Shown here piece after piece: positions 28,230 through 38,309 of a stretch of DNA of 64,000 nucleotides (its first letter is position 1; each line of letters opens with the position of its first letter). The notes beneath the pieces are model-generated. The model saw nothing but the letters and a program-made list of their open reading frames with translations, was not told the origin of the DNA and did no database searches. Source of the stretch: Paenarthrobacter nitroguajacolicus (lineage in GTDB: Bacteria; Actinomycetota; Actinomycetes; Actinomycetales; Micrococcaceae); NCBI RefSeq assembly GCF_007786235.1, contig NZ_VNFK01000006.1, positions 1 to 64,000 of the forward strand, in the 5' to 3' direction. A program made the translations under genes and the position numbers.

Positions 28230-29435
28230 CTAGTTAAGCAGCGCGTCAACGAAGCTTTCAGCATCGAAAGGCGCGAGGTCGTCAGGGCCTTCACCCAGGC
28301 CTATGAGCTTGACGGGAACGCCCAGCGACTTCTGGATGGCCACCACGATGCCGCCCTTGGCGGTTCCGTCCAGCTTGGTCAGCACGATGCCAGTGATGTT
28401 CACAACCTCCGCGAAAACGCGAGCTTGGTTGAGGCCGTTCTGGCCCGTGGTGGCGTCAAGGACCAGCAGGACCTCATCCACGTCGGCCAGCTTCTCGATG
28501 ACACGCTTGACCTTGCCGAGCTCATCCATCAGGCCGGTCTTGTTCTGGAGGCGTCCTGCAGTGTCCACCATGACAACATCGACTTCCTGGTCGATGCCGG
28601 CCTTAACGGCCTCGTAGGCAACCGATGCGGGGTCGGCGCCATCAATGTCGGACTTGACCGTGGGCACACCCACGCGCTGTCCCCACGTGGCCAACTGCTC
28701 CGCCGCCGCCGCACGGAAGGTATCAGCGGCACCCAGCAGGACATCCTTGTCTTCAGCCACCAGCACCCGTGCCAGCTTGCCAACGGTGGTGGTCTTGCCG
28801 ACGCCGTTCACACCAACAACAAGCACGACGGCGGGCCGGTCCGTCTTGCGCTCGACGTTCAGGGAGCGGTCCATGGTGGGGTCAACGAGCTTGATGAGCT
28901 CTTCGCGCAGCATGGCCTTGACGTCCTCGGGGCTGCGGGTGCCCAAGACCTTGACGCGCTCACGCAGGGCATCAACCAGCTGCATGGTGGGTTCGGTGCC
29001 GAGGTCCGCCAGCAGGAGGGTCTCTTCAACCTCGTCCCAGACGTTTTCGTCGATCTTGTCGCCGGACAGCAATGCCAGGAGGCCCTTGCCCAGGATGTTG
29101 TTGGACTTGATCAGGCGGGCGCGGAGGCGGGTGAGTCGTCCTTCCACCGGCGCCGGGGTGTCAACGGCAATGGTTTCGAGCCCGGCCGCATCATCGGGCA
29201 CATCCGTGCCTTCCACGGATCCATCGAAGGTGGGGGCCGGTGCTTTCACCTCATCCGGGCGGTCCTCCACAAGGGTTCCGCCGCCAGCCGCCGACGACTG
29301 GACGGGGTCGTTCGTATCTCGCGTTCCGGGGTACTTCGCCCCTGACTTCCGGGCTTTCATCAATACCGGCACGAGTCCGCCGACCACGACGAGCGCAGCG
29401 AGAATGGACAGAATTATGGGTAGGAAATCGTTCAC
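28230..29435 (-). CDS. ftsY: Signal recognition particle receptor FtsY
   Basis: FtsY docks SRP-ribosome complexes to the membrane. It starts with a true membrane segment (FLPIILSILAALVVVGGLVPVL, about residues 4-25), as in actinobacterial FtsY, then a roughly 75-residue acidic linker and the NG domain: GVNGVGKTTTVGKLA, DTAGRLQNK and TKLDGTAKGG. It is 401 residues with a GTG start. It follows smc by 20 bases in the same direction and is probably co-transcribed with it. Confidence 0.95.
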   Translation of the reverse strand: MNDFLPIILSILAALVVVGGLVPVLMKARKSGAKYPGTRDTNDPVQSSAAGGGTLVEDRPDEVKAPAPTFDGSVEGTDVPDDAAGLETIAVDTPAPVEGRLTRLRARLIKSNNILGKGLLALLSGDKIDENVWDEVEETLLLADLGTEPTMQLVDALRERVKVLGTRSPEDVKAMLREELIKLVDPTMDRSLNVERKTDRPAVVLVVGVNGVGKTTTVGKLARVLVAEDKDVLLGAADTFRAAAAEQLATWGQRVGVPTVKSDIDGADPASVAYEAVKAGIDQEVDVVMVDTAGRLQNKTGLMDELGKVKRVIEKLADVDEVLLVLDATTGQNGLNQARVFAEVVNITGIVLTKLDGTAKGGIVVAIQKSLGVPVKLIGLGEGPDDLAPFDAESFVDALLN

Positions 29436-29455
29436 TCCCCTACCTTCTCATAAAG

Positions 29456-32400
29456 CTATGCCCCGGCACCGAGCCGCTGGCTGATGACGGTCGAGACGCC
29501 GTCGCCCCTCATCGTGACGCCATAAAGGGCGTCGGCAACTTCCATGGTGCGCTTCTGGTGGGTGATCACGATCAGCTGGCTGGACTCGCGCAGCTCTTCG
29601 AAAATAGTGATGAGCCGGCCCAGGTTGGTGTCATCCAACGCAGCTTCCACTTCGTCCATGACATAGAACGGCGATGGCCGGGCTTTGAAGATGGCCACCA
29701 GGAGCGCCACTGCCGTCAGGGAGCGCTCACCGCCGGAGAGAAGCGAGAGCCGCTTGATCTTCTTACCCGCAGGCCGGGCCTCCACCTCAATCCCGGTAGT
29801 CAGCATGTCGTCGGGATCCGTGAGCACCAACCGGCCTTCTCCGCCTGGAAAGAGCCTCGCAAAGACGTGGTCGAATTGCGCCGAAGTGTCCGCAAACGCC
29901 TCGGTGAAGACCTGCTGGACCCGGTTGTCCACCTCTTTGATGATGTCCAAAAGGTCCTTGCGGCTGGACTTGAGGTCCTCCAGTTGCGAGCTCAGGAACT
30001 GGTGGCGTTCTTCCAGCGCAGCAAACTCCTCCAGCGCGAGCGGGTTGACCTTTCCCAGCGCTGCCAGTTCCCGTTCCGCCTTCTTAAGCCGCTTCTCCTG
30101 CTCCGCACGGACGAAAGGAATCCCTTCAACGACTGGTTCCCCTTTCTCGTCCACCGGCGCCCTAAGCTCGGCCCACTTGTCGGTGGTAGCCCCTGCCGGC
30201 AGCGGAACGGGCCGGTCCGGGCCATAGTCCGCTACCAGCTGCTCCGCGGAAAGTCCCAGCTCTTCGATGGACCGTGTTTCCAAGGCCTCGATACGCAGCC
30301 GCTGTTGGGTCCGCGCCATCTCGTCACGGTGTACGGAATCTGTGAGCTCGGCCAGCTCCCGGGCCAGGGCGTCGTTGCCGGTGCGGACCTCGGACAGTTC
30401 TTTCTCAAGCTGCTCCCGCGTCTGCTCAGCCAGGTCGCGTTCATTGCCGGCCAGATCCACCGAGATGTCGATGAAACGGAGCGTTTGCTCCACCGCCGCC
30501 GCGACAGCCGACGCACGTTGGGCCTGGGCCCGCCGACGCTGGGCCCGCCGCGCCGCTTCTTCCCGGGCCCGTCGTTCGGTGGCGGCAGCCCGCTCCAGAG
30601 AAGCGGCCCTGTTGCTGATGGCCCCCAGCTGCTCTTCCGCAGTCCTCAGGGCAAGCCGGGCTTCTGTTTCAAGGGAACGGGCAGTCCTGGCTCGCGCCGC
30701 AAGTTCGTCGCGCTGATCCGTGGACGGTTCTTCGTCCGGGGCTTCCTGCGCCGCAGCAAGCCGTTCTGCCGCGACTTCCAGGTCCAGCTGGGCCTCCGCG
30801 ATGTTGGCTTCCGCCTTGGCCATGGACGCAGCGAGCCTGTCACTTTCTCCTACGGCACTGCGGAGAACCGAATTGAGATGGCCCAGGCGCTCGGCCACCG
30901 CGGCAAGCCGGGCATCCGATTCGTGAAGCCGCTCCAGGGCGGTATCGGCCCGCTCCTGCGCCTCGGTGCGGCGGGACTGGGCGCCAGCCAGGGCGAAGCG
31001 GCCACGCTCCAGGCGGGCAGTTACCTCCTGAAGGCGCGCGACGGCGTCGTCCACTGCTGCCTGGACCTCCAACAGCGACGGCGCGGTGGCTGACCCACCC
31101 AGGATGGTCAGGGCCGTGAAGATGTCACCATCGCGGGTGACTGCCGTGAGCGTCGGCTGTTCAGCGACCAGGGCCGCGGCCGCCCGCACATCATCGACGA
31201 CGACGGTAGCGTCCAGGAGCGCCAGGGCGCCTTGGGCAGTTGGGTCAGCGATCTTCACGACATCGGCGGCCCAGCGACAACCAGCGGGGAGCTCCACCGT
31301 GGCGTGGGTTTCGTCACCCGCGCCGGAACTGTCCGCCAGGAGCAACGCAGCCCGGCCGGCGTCGTCGTCTTTTAATGTCCGGATGGCGGCCAGGGCACTC
31401 TTCGTATCGGCCACCACCAAGGCGTCCGAGGCACTGCCCAGGGCAGCAGCAATCGCGGCCTCGCATCCCGGCTCGATGGTTACCAGTGCGGCCAGCGGAC
31501 CTAAAATGCCGTCGGCGGTGAGGAGGCTGGCGGACCCGTCCTTACGGTTGAGCCCCAGCTGAAGGGCATCCCGCCGCGCCACCAGGGCATCCCTCTCCCG
31601 GACGGCTTCCCGCTCGGAGGCCTTGAGTTCTTCGATTTCGGCGATGACAGCATCCAGGAGGTCGCTGGCTTCCTCATATTCGGCGTCGAGGCTCTCTTCA
31701 CCATCTTCAACGCCAGCCACCTGCGACTCAAGGGCGGTGAACTCGCTCAGGGCCTTGCGGCGCCGCTCGTCGCCGGCTCCGAGGGATTCCCTCAGGCGAC
31801 CGCGTTCGGCCTCCGCCGCCTCGGCACGGGATCGCGCGGCTGCAACCTGGCCCGCCAACCTGGCCAACCCCTCCCGCCGATCAGCCGCTGCCCTGAGCAT
31901 GGCGGTCAGTCGCTTGTCTTCGGCGGCTGCGAGCGCCTCTGCTCCATCCTTGGCCACTGTCGCTTCGAGGAGCGCAGCTTGTTTGGCAAGGATGTCGTGT
32001 TCCAAGGCGGCCTGCTCTTCGCGGACCCGGGCGGCCTGGCGCTCAAGCTGTTCGGGGTCGCGCCCGGAGTCCACGGTGGCTTCAGAAGAGCCCAGGAGGC
32101 GACGGCGCTCCGTGGCCAGGGAACCGAGGGAGCGCAGGCGCTCCCTCGCAGCGGAGAGCTGATACCAATGGTCCCGGGCGGCGTTCAGGCGAGGCGTCGC
32201 TTCGGCGGCCTGCTGCTCGAGCGCGGCCTGGCGCCGACGACCCAACCCCAGTCCAGCCTCAACAACCTGGCGGCGCTCCTTGAGGGCCGCTTCGTCCGCG
32301 ACGTCCTTTTCGAGGGAAGTTGTCAGTTGCACAAGGTCGTCCGCCAAGAGGCGGGCGCGGGCATCCCGGACGTCGAACTGCACTGTCTGGGCGCGACGGG

Positions 32401-33034
32401 CTATTTCTGCCTGCTTGCCCAGCGGAGTGAGCTGGCGCCGGATCTCCGCGGTGAGGTCGCCGAGCCGGGCAAGGTTGGCCTGCATCGCCTCAAGCTTTCG
32501 AACAGTCTTTTCCTTGCGGCGCCGATGCTTGAGGATCCCGGCTGCTTCTTCGATGAAACCCCGGCGGTCTTCTGGTGTGGCGTGCAGGACCCGGTCCAGT
32601 TGGCCTTGTCCCACGATGACGTGCATTTCGCGCCCGAGGCCGGAATCGGACAGCAGTTCCTGGATATCGAGGAGCCGGCACGGGGCGCCGTTGATGGCGT
32701 ATTCGGACCCGCCTGTGCGGAAGAGTGTCCGGGAAATCGTGACTTCGCTGTACTCGATGGGAAGCGCGTTGTCTGCGTTGTCTATGGTCAGGGACACATG
32801 GGCCCGCCCCAGGGGTGGCCGACCCGACGTGCCTGCGAAGATGACGTCTTCCATTTTGCCGCCGCGCAGGGTTTTGGCGCCCTGTTCCCCCATGACCCAG
32901 GCCAGGGCATCCACCACATTGGATTTGCCCGATCCGTTGGGTCCCACGACGGCAGTGACGCCGGGTTCGAAGTCGAACGTCGTGGCCGACGCGAACGACT
33001 TGAATCCTCGGACAGTCAGACTTTTCAGGTGCAA
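29456..33034 (-). CDS. smc: Chromosome segregation protein SMC
   Basis: This 1192-residue ATPase compacts and segregates chromosomes with ScpA and ScpB. The Walker A motif is VVGPNGSGKSNVVDAL at residues 30-45; the C-terminal head has the signature LSGGERSLTAVALL and Walker B FYVMDEVEAALDD. Two long coiled-coil arms flank a hinge around residues 500-650, with many Ala/Glu/Arg heptads. The start is TTG at 33034, giving the standard MHLKSLTVRGFKSFA. It lies next to ftsY; mutM and rnc, often adjacent upstream, are separated by the accessory genes 33388-41346. Confidence 0.96.
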   Translation of the reverse strand: MHLKSLTVRGFKSFASATTFDFEPGVTAVVGPNGSGKSNVVDALAWVMGEQGAKTLRGGKMEDVIFAGTSGRPPLGRAHVSLTIDNADNALPIEYSEVTISRTLFRTGGSEYAINGAPCRLLDIQELLSDSGLGREMHVIVGQGQLDRVLHATPEDRRGFIEEAAGILKHRRRKEKTVRKLEAMQANLARLGDLTAEIRRQLTPLGKQAEIARRAQTVQFDVRDARARLLADDLVQLTTSLEKDVADEAALKERRQVVEAGLGLGRRRQAALEQQAAEATPRLNAARDHWYQLSAARERLRSLGSLATERRRLLGSSEATVDSGRDPEQLERQAARVREEQAALEHDILAKQAALLEATVAKDGAEALAAAEDKRLTAMLRAAADRREGLARLAGQVAAARSRAEAAEAERGRLRESLGAGDERRRKALSEFTALESQVAGVEDGEESLDAEYEEASDLLDAVIAEIEELKASEREAVRERDALVARRDALQLGLNRKDGSASLLTADGILGPLAALVTIEPGCEAAIAAALGSASDALVVADTKSALAAIRTLKDDDAGRAALLLADSSGAGDETHATVELPAGCRWAADVVKIADPTAQGALALLDATVVVDDVRAAAALVAEQPTLTAVTRDGDIFTALTILGGSATAPSLLEVQAAVDDAVARLQEVTARLERGRFALAGAQSRRTEAQERADTALERLHESDARLAAVAERLGHLNSVLRSAVGESDRLAASMAKAEANIAEAQLDLEVAAERLAAAQEAPDEEPSTDQRDELAARARTARSLETEARLALRTAEEQLGAISNRAASLERAAATERRAREEAARRAQRRRAQAQRASAVAAAVEQTLRFIDISVDLAGNERDLAEQTREQLEKELSEVRTGNDALARELAELTDSVHRDEMARTQQRLRIEALETRSIEELGLSAEQLVADYGPDRPVPLPAGATTDKWAELRAPVDEKGEPVVEGIPFVRAEQEKRLKKAERELAALGKVNPLALEEFAALEERHQFLSSQLEDLKSSRKDLLDIIKEVDNRVQQVFTEAFADTSAQFDHVFARLFPGGEGRLVLTDPDDMLTTGIEVEARPAGKKIKRLSLLSGGERSLTAVALLVAIFKARPSPFYVMDEVEAALDDTNLGRLITIFEELRESSQLIVITHQKRTMEVADALYGVTMRGDGVSTVISQRLGAGA

Positions 33035-33387
33035 GGCGCTTCGGTTCTCCTGGATGGCCCGGGTGTTCGTATCACCTAAATCTACTGCCGTTTGTGTGAA
33101 ATCTTCGGATCCGGGGCCGGAACGCCTTGCGGGTGGCAGGCCGCACCCCTACACTCCTGCCAAGGGCTACTTGGCCTATTCGTTCTGGTGATCCGGCGAC
33201 GACGGGAATTTTTGTTCAGTCGCTGCCGGATCCGGTCCCGATCTTCGGAACGAGAATCCAAGTGCACAACCCTGTGATGCATAACTGAAGATCTTGGTTT
33301 GACCCTGGCTGGGGAGCGGCAAGCAGGGACCGTGCTCTTAAAGGGCGGTCTCGTCTAAGCAATTGGCGTACCACTCCAGGAGTTCTG
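33035..33387. other. Divergent intergenic region between smc and the large secreted-protein gene
   Basis: No gene is supported in these 353 bases. They hold the promoters of smc (left) and the secreted-protein gene (right). An 8-bp perfect inverted repeat, GATCCGGC (33190-33197) and GCCGGATC (33225-33232), flanks a T-rich centre. ATCTTCGGA occurs twice (33101 and 33241). AGGAG is 6 bases before the ATG at 33388. I could not identify a riboswitch. Confidence 0.6.
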
Positions 33388-36300
33388 ATGCCCGGTCCTC
33401 AAGCTACCCGACCCCAGCGAATCCTCAAGGGCTTCCTTGTGCCCCTGGTGATCGCAACAGTGGCAGCGCTTTTGCCCCTCACCGCACCAGCGGCGGTCGC
33501 GGCGGGTCCCTGCGATCCTGTGGTGAACCTTGTCGCCTGCGAGAACTCCAAGACCGGAAGTCCCCCTTCCGAATGGGACATCAACGGGGCGGGCGACGAC
33601 AGTATCCAAGGCTTCTCCACCGAGATCAGCGTCAATGCCGGTCAGCCCATCCGTTTCAAGGTGGACACCACCGCGCCGAGCTACACCATAGCGATCTATC
33701 GCACCGGTTGGTACGCGGGCAACGGAGCCCGGAAGATCGCGGACGTCACGCCGTCGGTCCTGCGCCAGAACCAACCGGCGTGCCGGAGTGACCTGACCAC
33801 GGAACTTTATGACTGCGGCACCTGGGCGGTGTCTGCAACGTGGCAGGTGCCGGCCACTGCTGTGTCAGGGGTGTACATTGCCTTGCTCAGGCGCCCCGAC
33901 ACCGGGGCCAAGAGCCACATCACGTTTATCGTGCGCAACGACGGAAACCGTTCCGCCGTCGTCTTCCAGACTGCGGACCAGACCTGGCAGGCGTACAACA
34001 CCTATGGCGGCTCGGACTTTTACCAGGGAGCCGCGAACGGCCGGTCCTACAAGGTCAGCTACAACCGCCCAATGGCAACCCGGGATGGTCCGGGGGGCAG
34101 GGACTTCTACTTCTCCAACGAGTACCCCATGGTGCGGTTCCTTGAGCAGAACGGCTACGACGTCAGCTACATCAGCGGCCTTGATACCGACCGCAACGGT
34201 GCGGAGCTGCTGAACCATAAGGTGTTTCTGTCCGTGGGGCACGATGAGTACTGGTCGGGCCCTCAACGGGCAAATGTCACGGCCGCCCGGGACGCAGGCG
34301 TAAACCTCCAGTTCCTTTCGGGCAACGAGATGTACTGGCGGACCCGGTTCGAGCCCTCCACAGTGGACGGGGCCGCCAATCGGACGCTGACCTGCTACAA
34401 GGAAACCTGGGGAAACGCCAAGATCGATCCCAGCACGCAGTGGACAGGCACCTGGCGTGATCCCCGCTTCGCCTCCCAGGCCAACGGCGGAGGCCTGCCC
34501 GAGAACGGCCTGACGGGGACCCTGTATATGTCCAACCACTCGGACCTTCCCGTGACGGTGAAGGCGGACGAAGGGAAGACAAGGCTATGGCGCAATACTT
34601 CCCTGGCATCGTTGCCGGCCGGTTCGTCGGCAGCGTTGGCGCCGCATACCGTGGGGTACGAGTCCAACGAGGACCTGGACAACGGCTTCCGGCCGGCAGG
34701 GCTCATCCGGCTGTCCACCACGGTGGGCAACGTCCCGGAGTACCTGCAGGATTTCGGTAATACAGTGGCCCCGGGAAGCACCACCCACAATGTGACCCTC
34801 TACCGGGCCGCAAGTGGTGCGCTGGTCTTCTCCGCGGGCAGCGTTCAGTGGACATGGGGCCTGGACCAGGAGCACGACGGCGATGGCGCACCGGCCGACG
34901 CCCGCATGCGGCAAGCGCAGGTCAACATCCTCGCCGACATGGGTGCGCAGCCTGCCACCAGGGCCGCAGGACTGGTGGCAGCCGTCGCAAGCACCGACAC
35001 GACCAAGCCCACTGCGGCCATCTCCGCTCCTGCCAACGGAGCCACCGTGGCCCACGGCAGCAGCGTCACCGTGACCGGGACGGCCACCGACGTGGGCGGC
35101 GTTGTGGCCGGCGTGGAAGTGTCCACCGATGGCGGGGCCACATGGCACCCCGCGCAAGGTAAGTCGAGCTGGACCTACACCTATATCCAGAAGGGCCTCG
35201 CCACGGCGACCATCCAGGCGCGCGCCATTGATGACAGCGCCAACATCGGAACCGCCGTGACCAGGAACCTGACCCTCAGCGGCCCCTACAGCGTCTTCGG
35301 CCAAACGGTGCCGGTGGTCAAGGACTCCGGTGACGGCGGCGCTTACGAAATGGGCTTGCGCTTTACACCTTCAGTGGACGGTTTCATCACAGGCGTCCGC
35401 TTCTACAAGAGCACGGCAAACACAGGAACCCACACCGGCTCCTTGTGGAGCTCCACCGGCGAGCGCCTTGCCACCACCACGTTCACCAACGAGACCGCGT
35501 CCGGGTGGCAGACGGCCTTGTTCAGCCAGGCCGTGCCCGTAGCGGCAGGACAGAAATACACGGTTTCCTACTGGGCGCCCAACGGGCACTACGCCAGCAA
35601 GGACCACCAGTGGGCCAGCTTTGGTTCGACCGATGCGCCCCTGAAAGTGGCTGGAGGTTTCGGGGCTGAGCCAGCCGGTGTCTATGCGACATCCCAAAGC
35701 TTCCCCACCACCAGCTACAACGGTGGCAATTACTTCGCGGACGCACTCTTCAGCACGGTGGACAGCACGCCGATGACCGTGTCCGGCCACACGCCGTTCC
35801 CGTCGTCGTCCAGCGTGTCCGTCAATACCAAGGTGAGCGCTGTCTTCTCCAAGCCCGTCACTGCGGCCAGCGTCCAGCTGACGTTGCAGTCGCCGTCGGG
35901 TCCCGTTGCAGGCACGACAGCTTACGATGCCGCCACGCGGCGGGCGACGTTCACGCCGTCGAACGCTCTTGCGTTCAGTACCCAATTCACGGCCACGCTG
36001 TCCGGGACCGATTCGATCGGCGGACCCGTGACTGCCGGCGGGACCTGGTCCTTCACGACGGCTGCGACGCTGCCTGTGCCCGGCGCCTGCCCGTGCAGCC
36101 TGTTCGACGACTCCGTGACACCCGGCATTGCCGAGCTTCGTGAGGGCGTTCCTGTGACCCTCGGGGTGAGGTTCTCCAGTGTCTCGGCGGGTGAAGTGAT
36201 TGGCATGCGCTTCTACAAGTCGGCAGGAAATACGGGCACCCACAACGGCGCCCTGTACACGGCTTCCGGGCAGCAACTGGCAACCGTGGCGTTCACCAAT

Positions 36301-38298
36301 GAGAGCGCCTCCGGATGGCAGACGGCAATGTTCAGCCAGCCGGTCCAGATGGCTGCGAACACCGAGTACATCGTGTCCTACAAGTCACTGACCGGGACTT
36401 ACTCGGCCACGGCCAATGGATTCGGTTCAGGCATGAGCGTTGGTCCGTTGCGGGCTGCGCCGGATGCCGGTGCTTATACCTACAGCGGAGACTTTGCCGC
36501 CTCCCGGTCTACGGCAAGCTACCTCGTGGATGTTGTGGTCACAGTTCCCAACACGCCGTTCACTGTAGGTTCCCAGTCACCGCTGCCGAATGCGTCCAGC
36601 GTTCCCCTCAGCACCGCTGTGAGTGGCGTTCTGTCGGAGGCCGCAGTGGCATCCAGCGTCACCCTGGGAGTAAAGGTAACCAATGGCGCGGCAGTGGCAG
36701 GGTCCACCACTTACGACCAGGCAACGCGCAAGGTGACCTTCACACCGGCTGCTCCGCTCGCGGCGGGAACTTCCTACACGGCCACGGTCACTGCGAATTC
36801 GGTGTCAGGACAGCCGATGTCGGGAGGCAGCACGTGGACGTTCACCACGGTTCCGGCGCCGAGGACTCCGGGCGTGTGCCCCTGCACCTTGTACCAGGAC
36901 ACCGTGACCCCCACGACGCCCGACGCCAACGACGGCGTCCCGCTGGCCCTTGGTGTCCGGTTCGCCAGTGATACCGCCGGGCAGGTTACCGGCGTCCGCT
37001 TCTACAAGGCGGCCGGCAACACAGGAACGCACACCGGTTCCCTGTTCACGGTGACCGGACAACTCCTGGCCACCGTGACCTTCACCAACGAGTCAAGCGT
37101 CGGCTGGCAGACGGCATCGTTCAGCCAGCCCGTGACCATCGAGGCCGACACCGAGTACGTGATGGCCTATAAGGCGCCCACCGGCAAATACTCCTACACT
37201 GCCGGCGGATTCGGCGAGGGCTTCACCAGCGGGCCGCTGCGTACTGCGGCGGACTCCGGAGCTTTCGCCTACAACAGTGACTTCCCGAATTCCGCGTCCA
37301 CCGCCAGCTACCTGGTGGATGTGGTCTTCGCTACGGCCACACCACCGTTGACGGTCTCGGAGCAGGTTCCGGCCCCCGGCGCCACGGGTATCCCTGCGGA
37401 CGTGAAGCCATCCATCACCTTCTCTTCCCCCATCCAATCCGGTGCCTCGTTCACGTTGACGGCCAACGGCAGCGCTGTGGCCGGCACCGCCGCACTGTCT
37501 GCGGACAACCGCTCCATCACTTTCACCCCAACAGCGGCGCTGCCCGCCAGCACGGTGATAACGGCCAACGTGACGAATGTTGTGTCCCAGCAAGGACAGA
37601 CCCTTCCCACCACCACCTGGCAATTCACCACAGCCGCCCCCACAGTGCAACTGTCCACGATCTTCGGATCGCTGACTCCCCAGATAGTTTCCGCGTCCGA
37701 CTTCATGCCCGTGGAGCTTGGGACTGCCTTCACTGTGTCGCAGGCAGGGAATGTGACCGGAATCCGTTTCTACAAAGGGGCCGGAAATACCGGTACCCAT
37801 GTGGGTTCGCTCTGGAATTCGGCGGGCACCCGCCTCGCCCAAGTCACCTTCACCAACGAAACAGCCACGGGCTGGCAGACGGCAACCTTGTCCTCTCCGG
37901 TGGCCCTGGTAACGGGCCAAACCTACGTTGTCTCGTACAGGGCCCCCAACGGCCGCTATTCCTACACGTCGGGCTTCTTCAACCAAACGTGGACCAGCGG
38001 GGTGTTCACGGCCTCCGGCCCGAACAACGGCCGCTATCGGTACGGCTCCGGCGGGGTCATGCCAGCCAACTCCTGGAACGCCACGAATTACTTCGTGGAC
38101 GTGGTGTACTCCACCACCGTCGCGGCCCAACAACAGGCTGCGCCGGCTCCATCTCCAACAGTTACGCCTACGCCAACACCGACCCCAACAGGGACGGCAA
38201 CCGCCACTGCAACGCCAACCCCGAGCCCGTCGCCGAGCCCGTCCCCGAGCCCGTCGTCGTCCGGTGGGTTGCTCTGCGGGTTGCTCGGGCTCTGCTGA
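33388..38298 (+). CDS. Large secreted multidomain protein: dimethylformamidase-like core, Ig-like and four DUF4082 modules
   Basis: The 1636-residue product has a signal peptide (cleavage near AVAA, residue 39). Residues about 60-520 resemble the C-terminal domain of the N,N-dimethylformamidase large subunit, including SVGHDEYWSGPQR near 282-294 with His, Glu and Tyr that could bind metal. An Ig-like domain (about 537-630) follows. Then four DUF4082 modules (about 634-790, 901-1055, 1163-1318, 1421-1577), each with FYK.AGNTGTH and FTNE.A.GWQTA, are separated by Big_5-like domains. A Pro/Thr/Ser-rich linker leads to the tail GGLLCGLLGLC. CPCSLF and CPCTLY pairs start modules 2 and 3. The start has AGGAG 6 bases upstream. 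The substrate is unknown; a surface or extracellular polymer is a guess. Confidence 0.85.
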   Translation: MPGPQATRPQRILKGFLVPLVIATVAALLPLTAPAAVAAGPCDPVVNLVACENSKTGSPPSEWDINGAGDDSIQGFSTEISVNAGQPIRFKVDTTAPSYTIAIYRTGWYAGNGARKIADVTPSVLRQNQPACRSDLTTELYDCGTWAVSATWQVPATAVSGVYIALLRRPDTGAKSHITFIVRNDGNRSAVVFQTADQTWQAYNTYGGSDFYQGAANGRSYKVSYNRPMATRDGPGGRDFYFSNEYPMVRFLEQNGYDVSYISGLDTDRNGAELLNHKVFLSVGHDEYWSGPQRANVTAARDAGVNLQFLSGNEMYWRTRFEPSTVDGAANRTLTCYKETWGNAKIDPSTQWTGTWRDPRFASQANGGGLPENGLTGTLYMSNHSDLPVTVKADEGKTRLWRNTSLASLPAGSSAALAPHTVGYESNEDLDNGFRPAGLIRLSTTVGNVPEYLQDFGNTVAPGSTTHNVTLYRAASGALVFSAGSVQWTWGLDQEHDGDGAPADARMRQAQVNILADMGAQPATRAAGLVAAVASTDTTKPTAAISAPANGATVAHGSSVTVTGTATDVGGVVAGVEVSTDGGATWHPAQGKSSWTYTYIQKGLATATIQARAIDDSANIGTAVTRNLTLSGPYSVFGQTVPVVKDSGDGGAYEMGLRFTPSVDGFITGVRFYKSTANTGTHTGSLWSSTGERLATTTFTNETASGWQTALFSQAVPVAAGQKYTVSYWAPNGHYASKDHQWASFGSTDAPLKVAGGFGAEPAGVYATSQSFPTTSYNGGNYFADALFSTVDSTPMTVSGHTPFPSSSSVSVNTKVSAVFSKPVTAASVQLTLQSPSGPVAGTTAYDAATRRATFTPSNALAFSTQFTATLSGTDSIGGPVTAGGTWSFTTAATLPVPGACPCSLFDDSVTPGIAELREGVPVTLGVRFSSVSAGEVIGMRFYKSAGNTGTHNGALYTASGQQLATVAFTNESASGWQTAMFSQPVQMAANTEYIVSYKSLTGTYSATANGFGSGMSVGPLRAAPDAGAYTYSGDFAASRSTASYLVDVVVTVPNTPFTVGSQSPLPNASSVPLSTAVSGVLSEAAVASSVTLGVKVTNGAAVAGSTTYDQATRKVTFTPAAPLAAGTSYTATVTANSVSGQPMSGGSTWTFTTVPAPRTPGVCPCTLYQDTVTPTTPDANDGVPLALGVRFASDTAGQVTGVRFYKAAGNTGTHTGSLFTVTGQLLATVTFTNESSVGWQTASFSQPVTIEADTEYVMAYKAPTGKYSYTAGGFGEGFTSGPLRTAADSGAFAYNSDFPNSASTASYLVDVVFATATPPLTVSEQVPAPGATGIPADVKPSITFSSPIQSGASFTLTANGSAVAGTAALSADNRSITFTPTAALPASTVITANVTNVVSQQGQTLPTTTWQFTTAAPTVQLSTIFGSLTPQIVSASDFMPVELGTAFTVSQAGNVTGIRFYKGAGNTGTHVGSLWNSAGTRLAQVTFTNETATGWQTATLSSPVALVTGQTYVVSYRAPNGRYSYTSGFFNQTWTSGVFTASGPNNGRYRYGSGGVMPANSWNATNYFVDVVYSTTVAAQQQAAPAPSPTVTPTPTPTPTGTATATATPTPSPSPSPSPSPSSSGGLLCGLLGLC

Positions 38299-38309
38299 CA
38301 CAGCCGGGC

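Noticed and set aside
29240..31093. Long open frame (617 codons) on the plus strand opposite smc
   Set aside because: It is the antisense shadow of a GC-rich gene. The translation is rich in Arg, Gly and Pro with no domain, while the minus-strand frame is a full SMC protein.
33240..33387. Possible cyclic-di-nucleotide riboswitch before the large secreted-protein gene
   Set aside because: I looked for the conserved cores of the c-di-AMP and c-di-GMP classes and did not find them; only short unrelated stems are visible.
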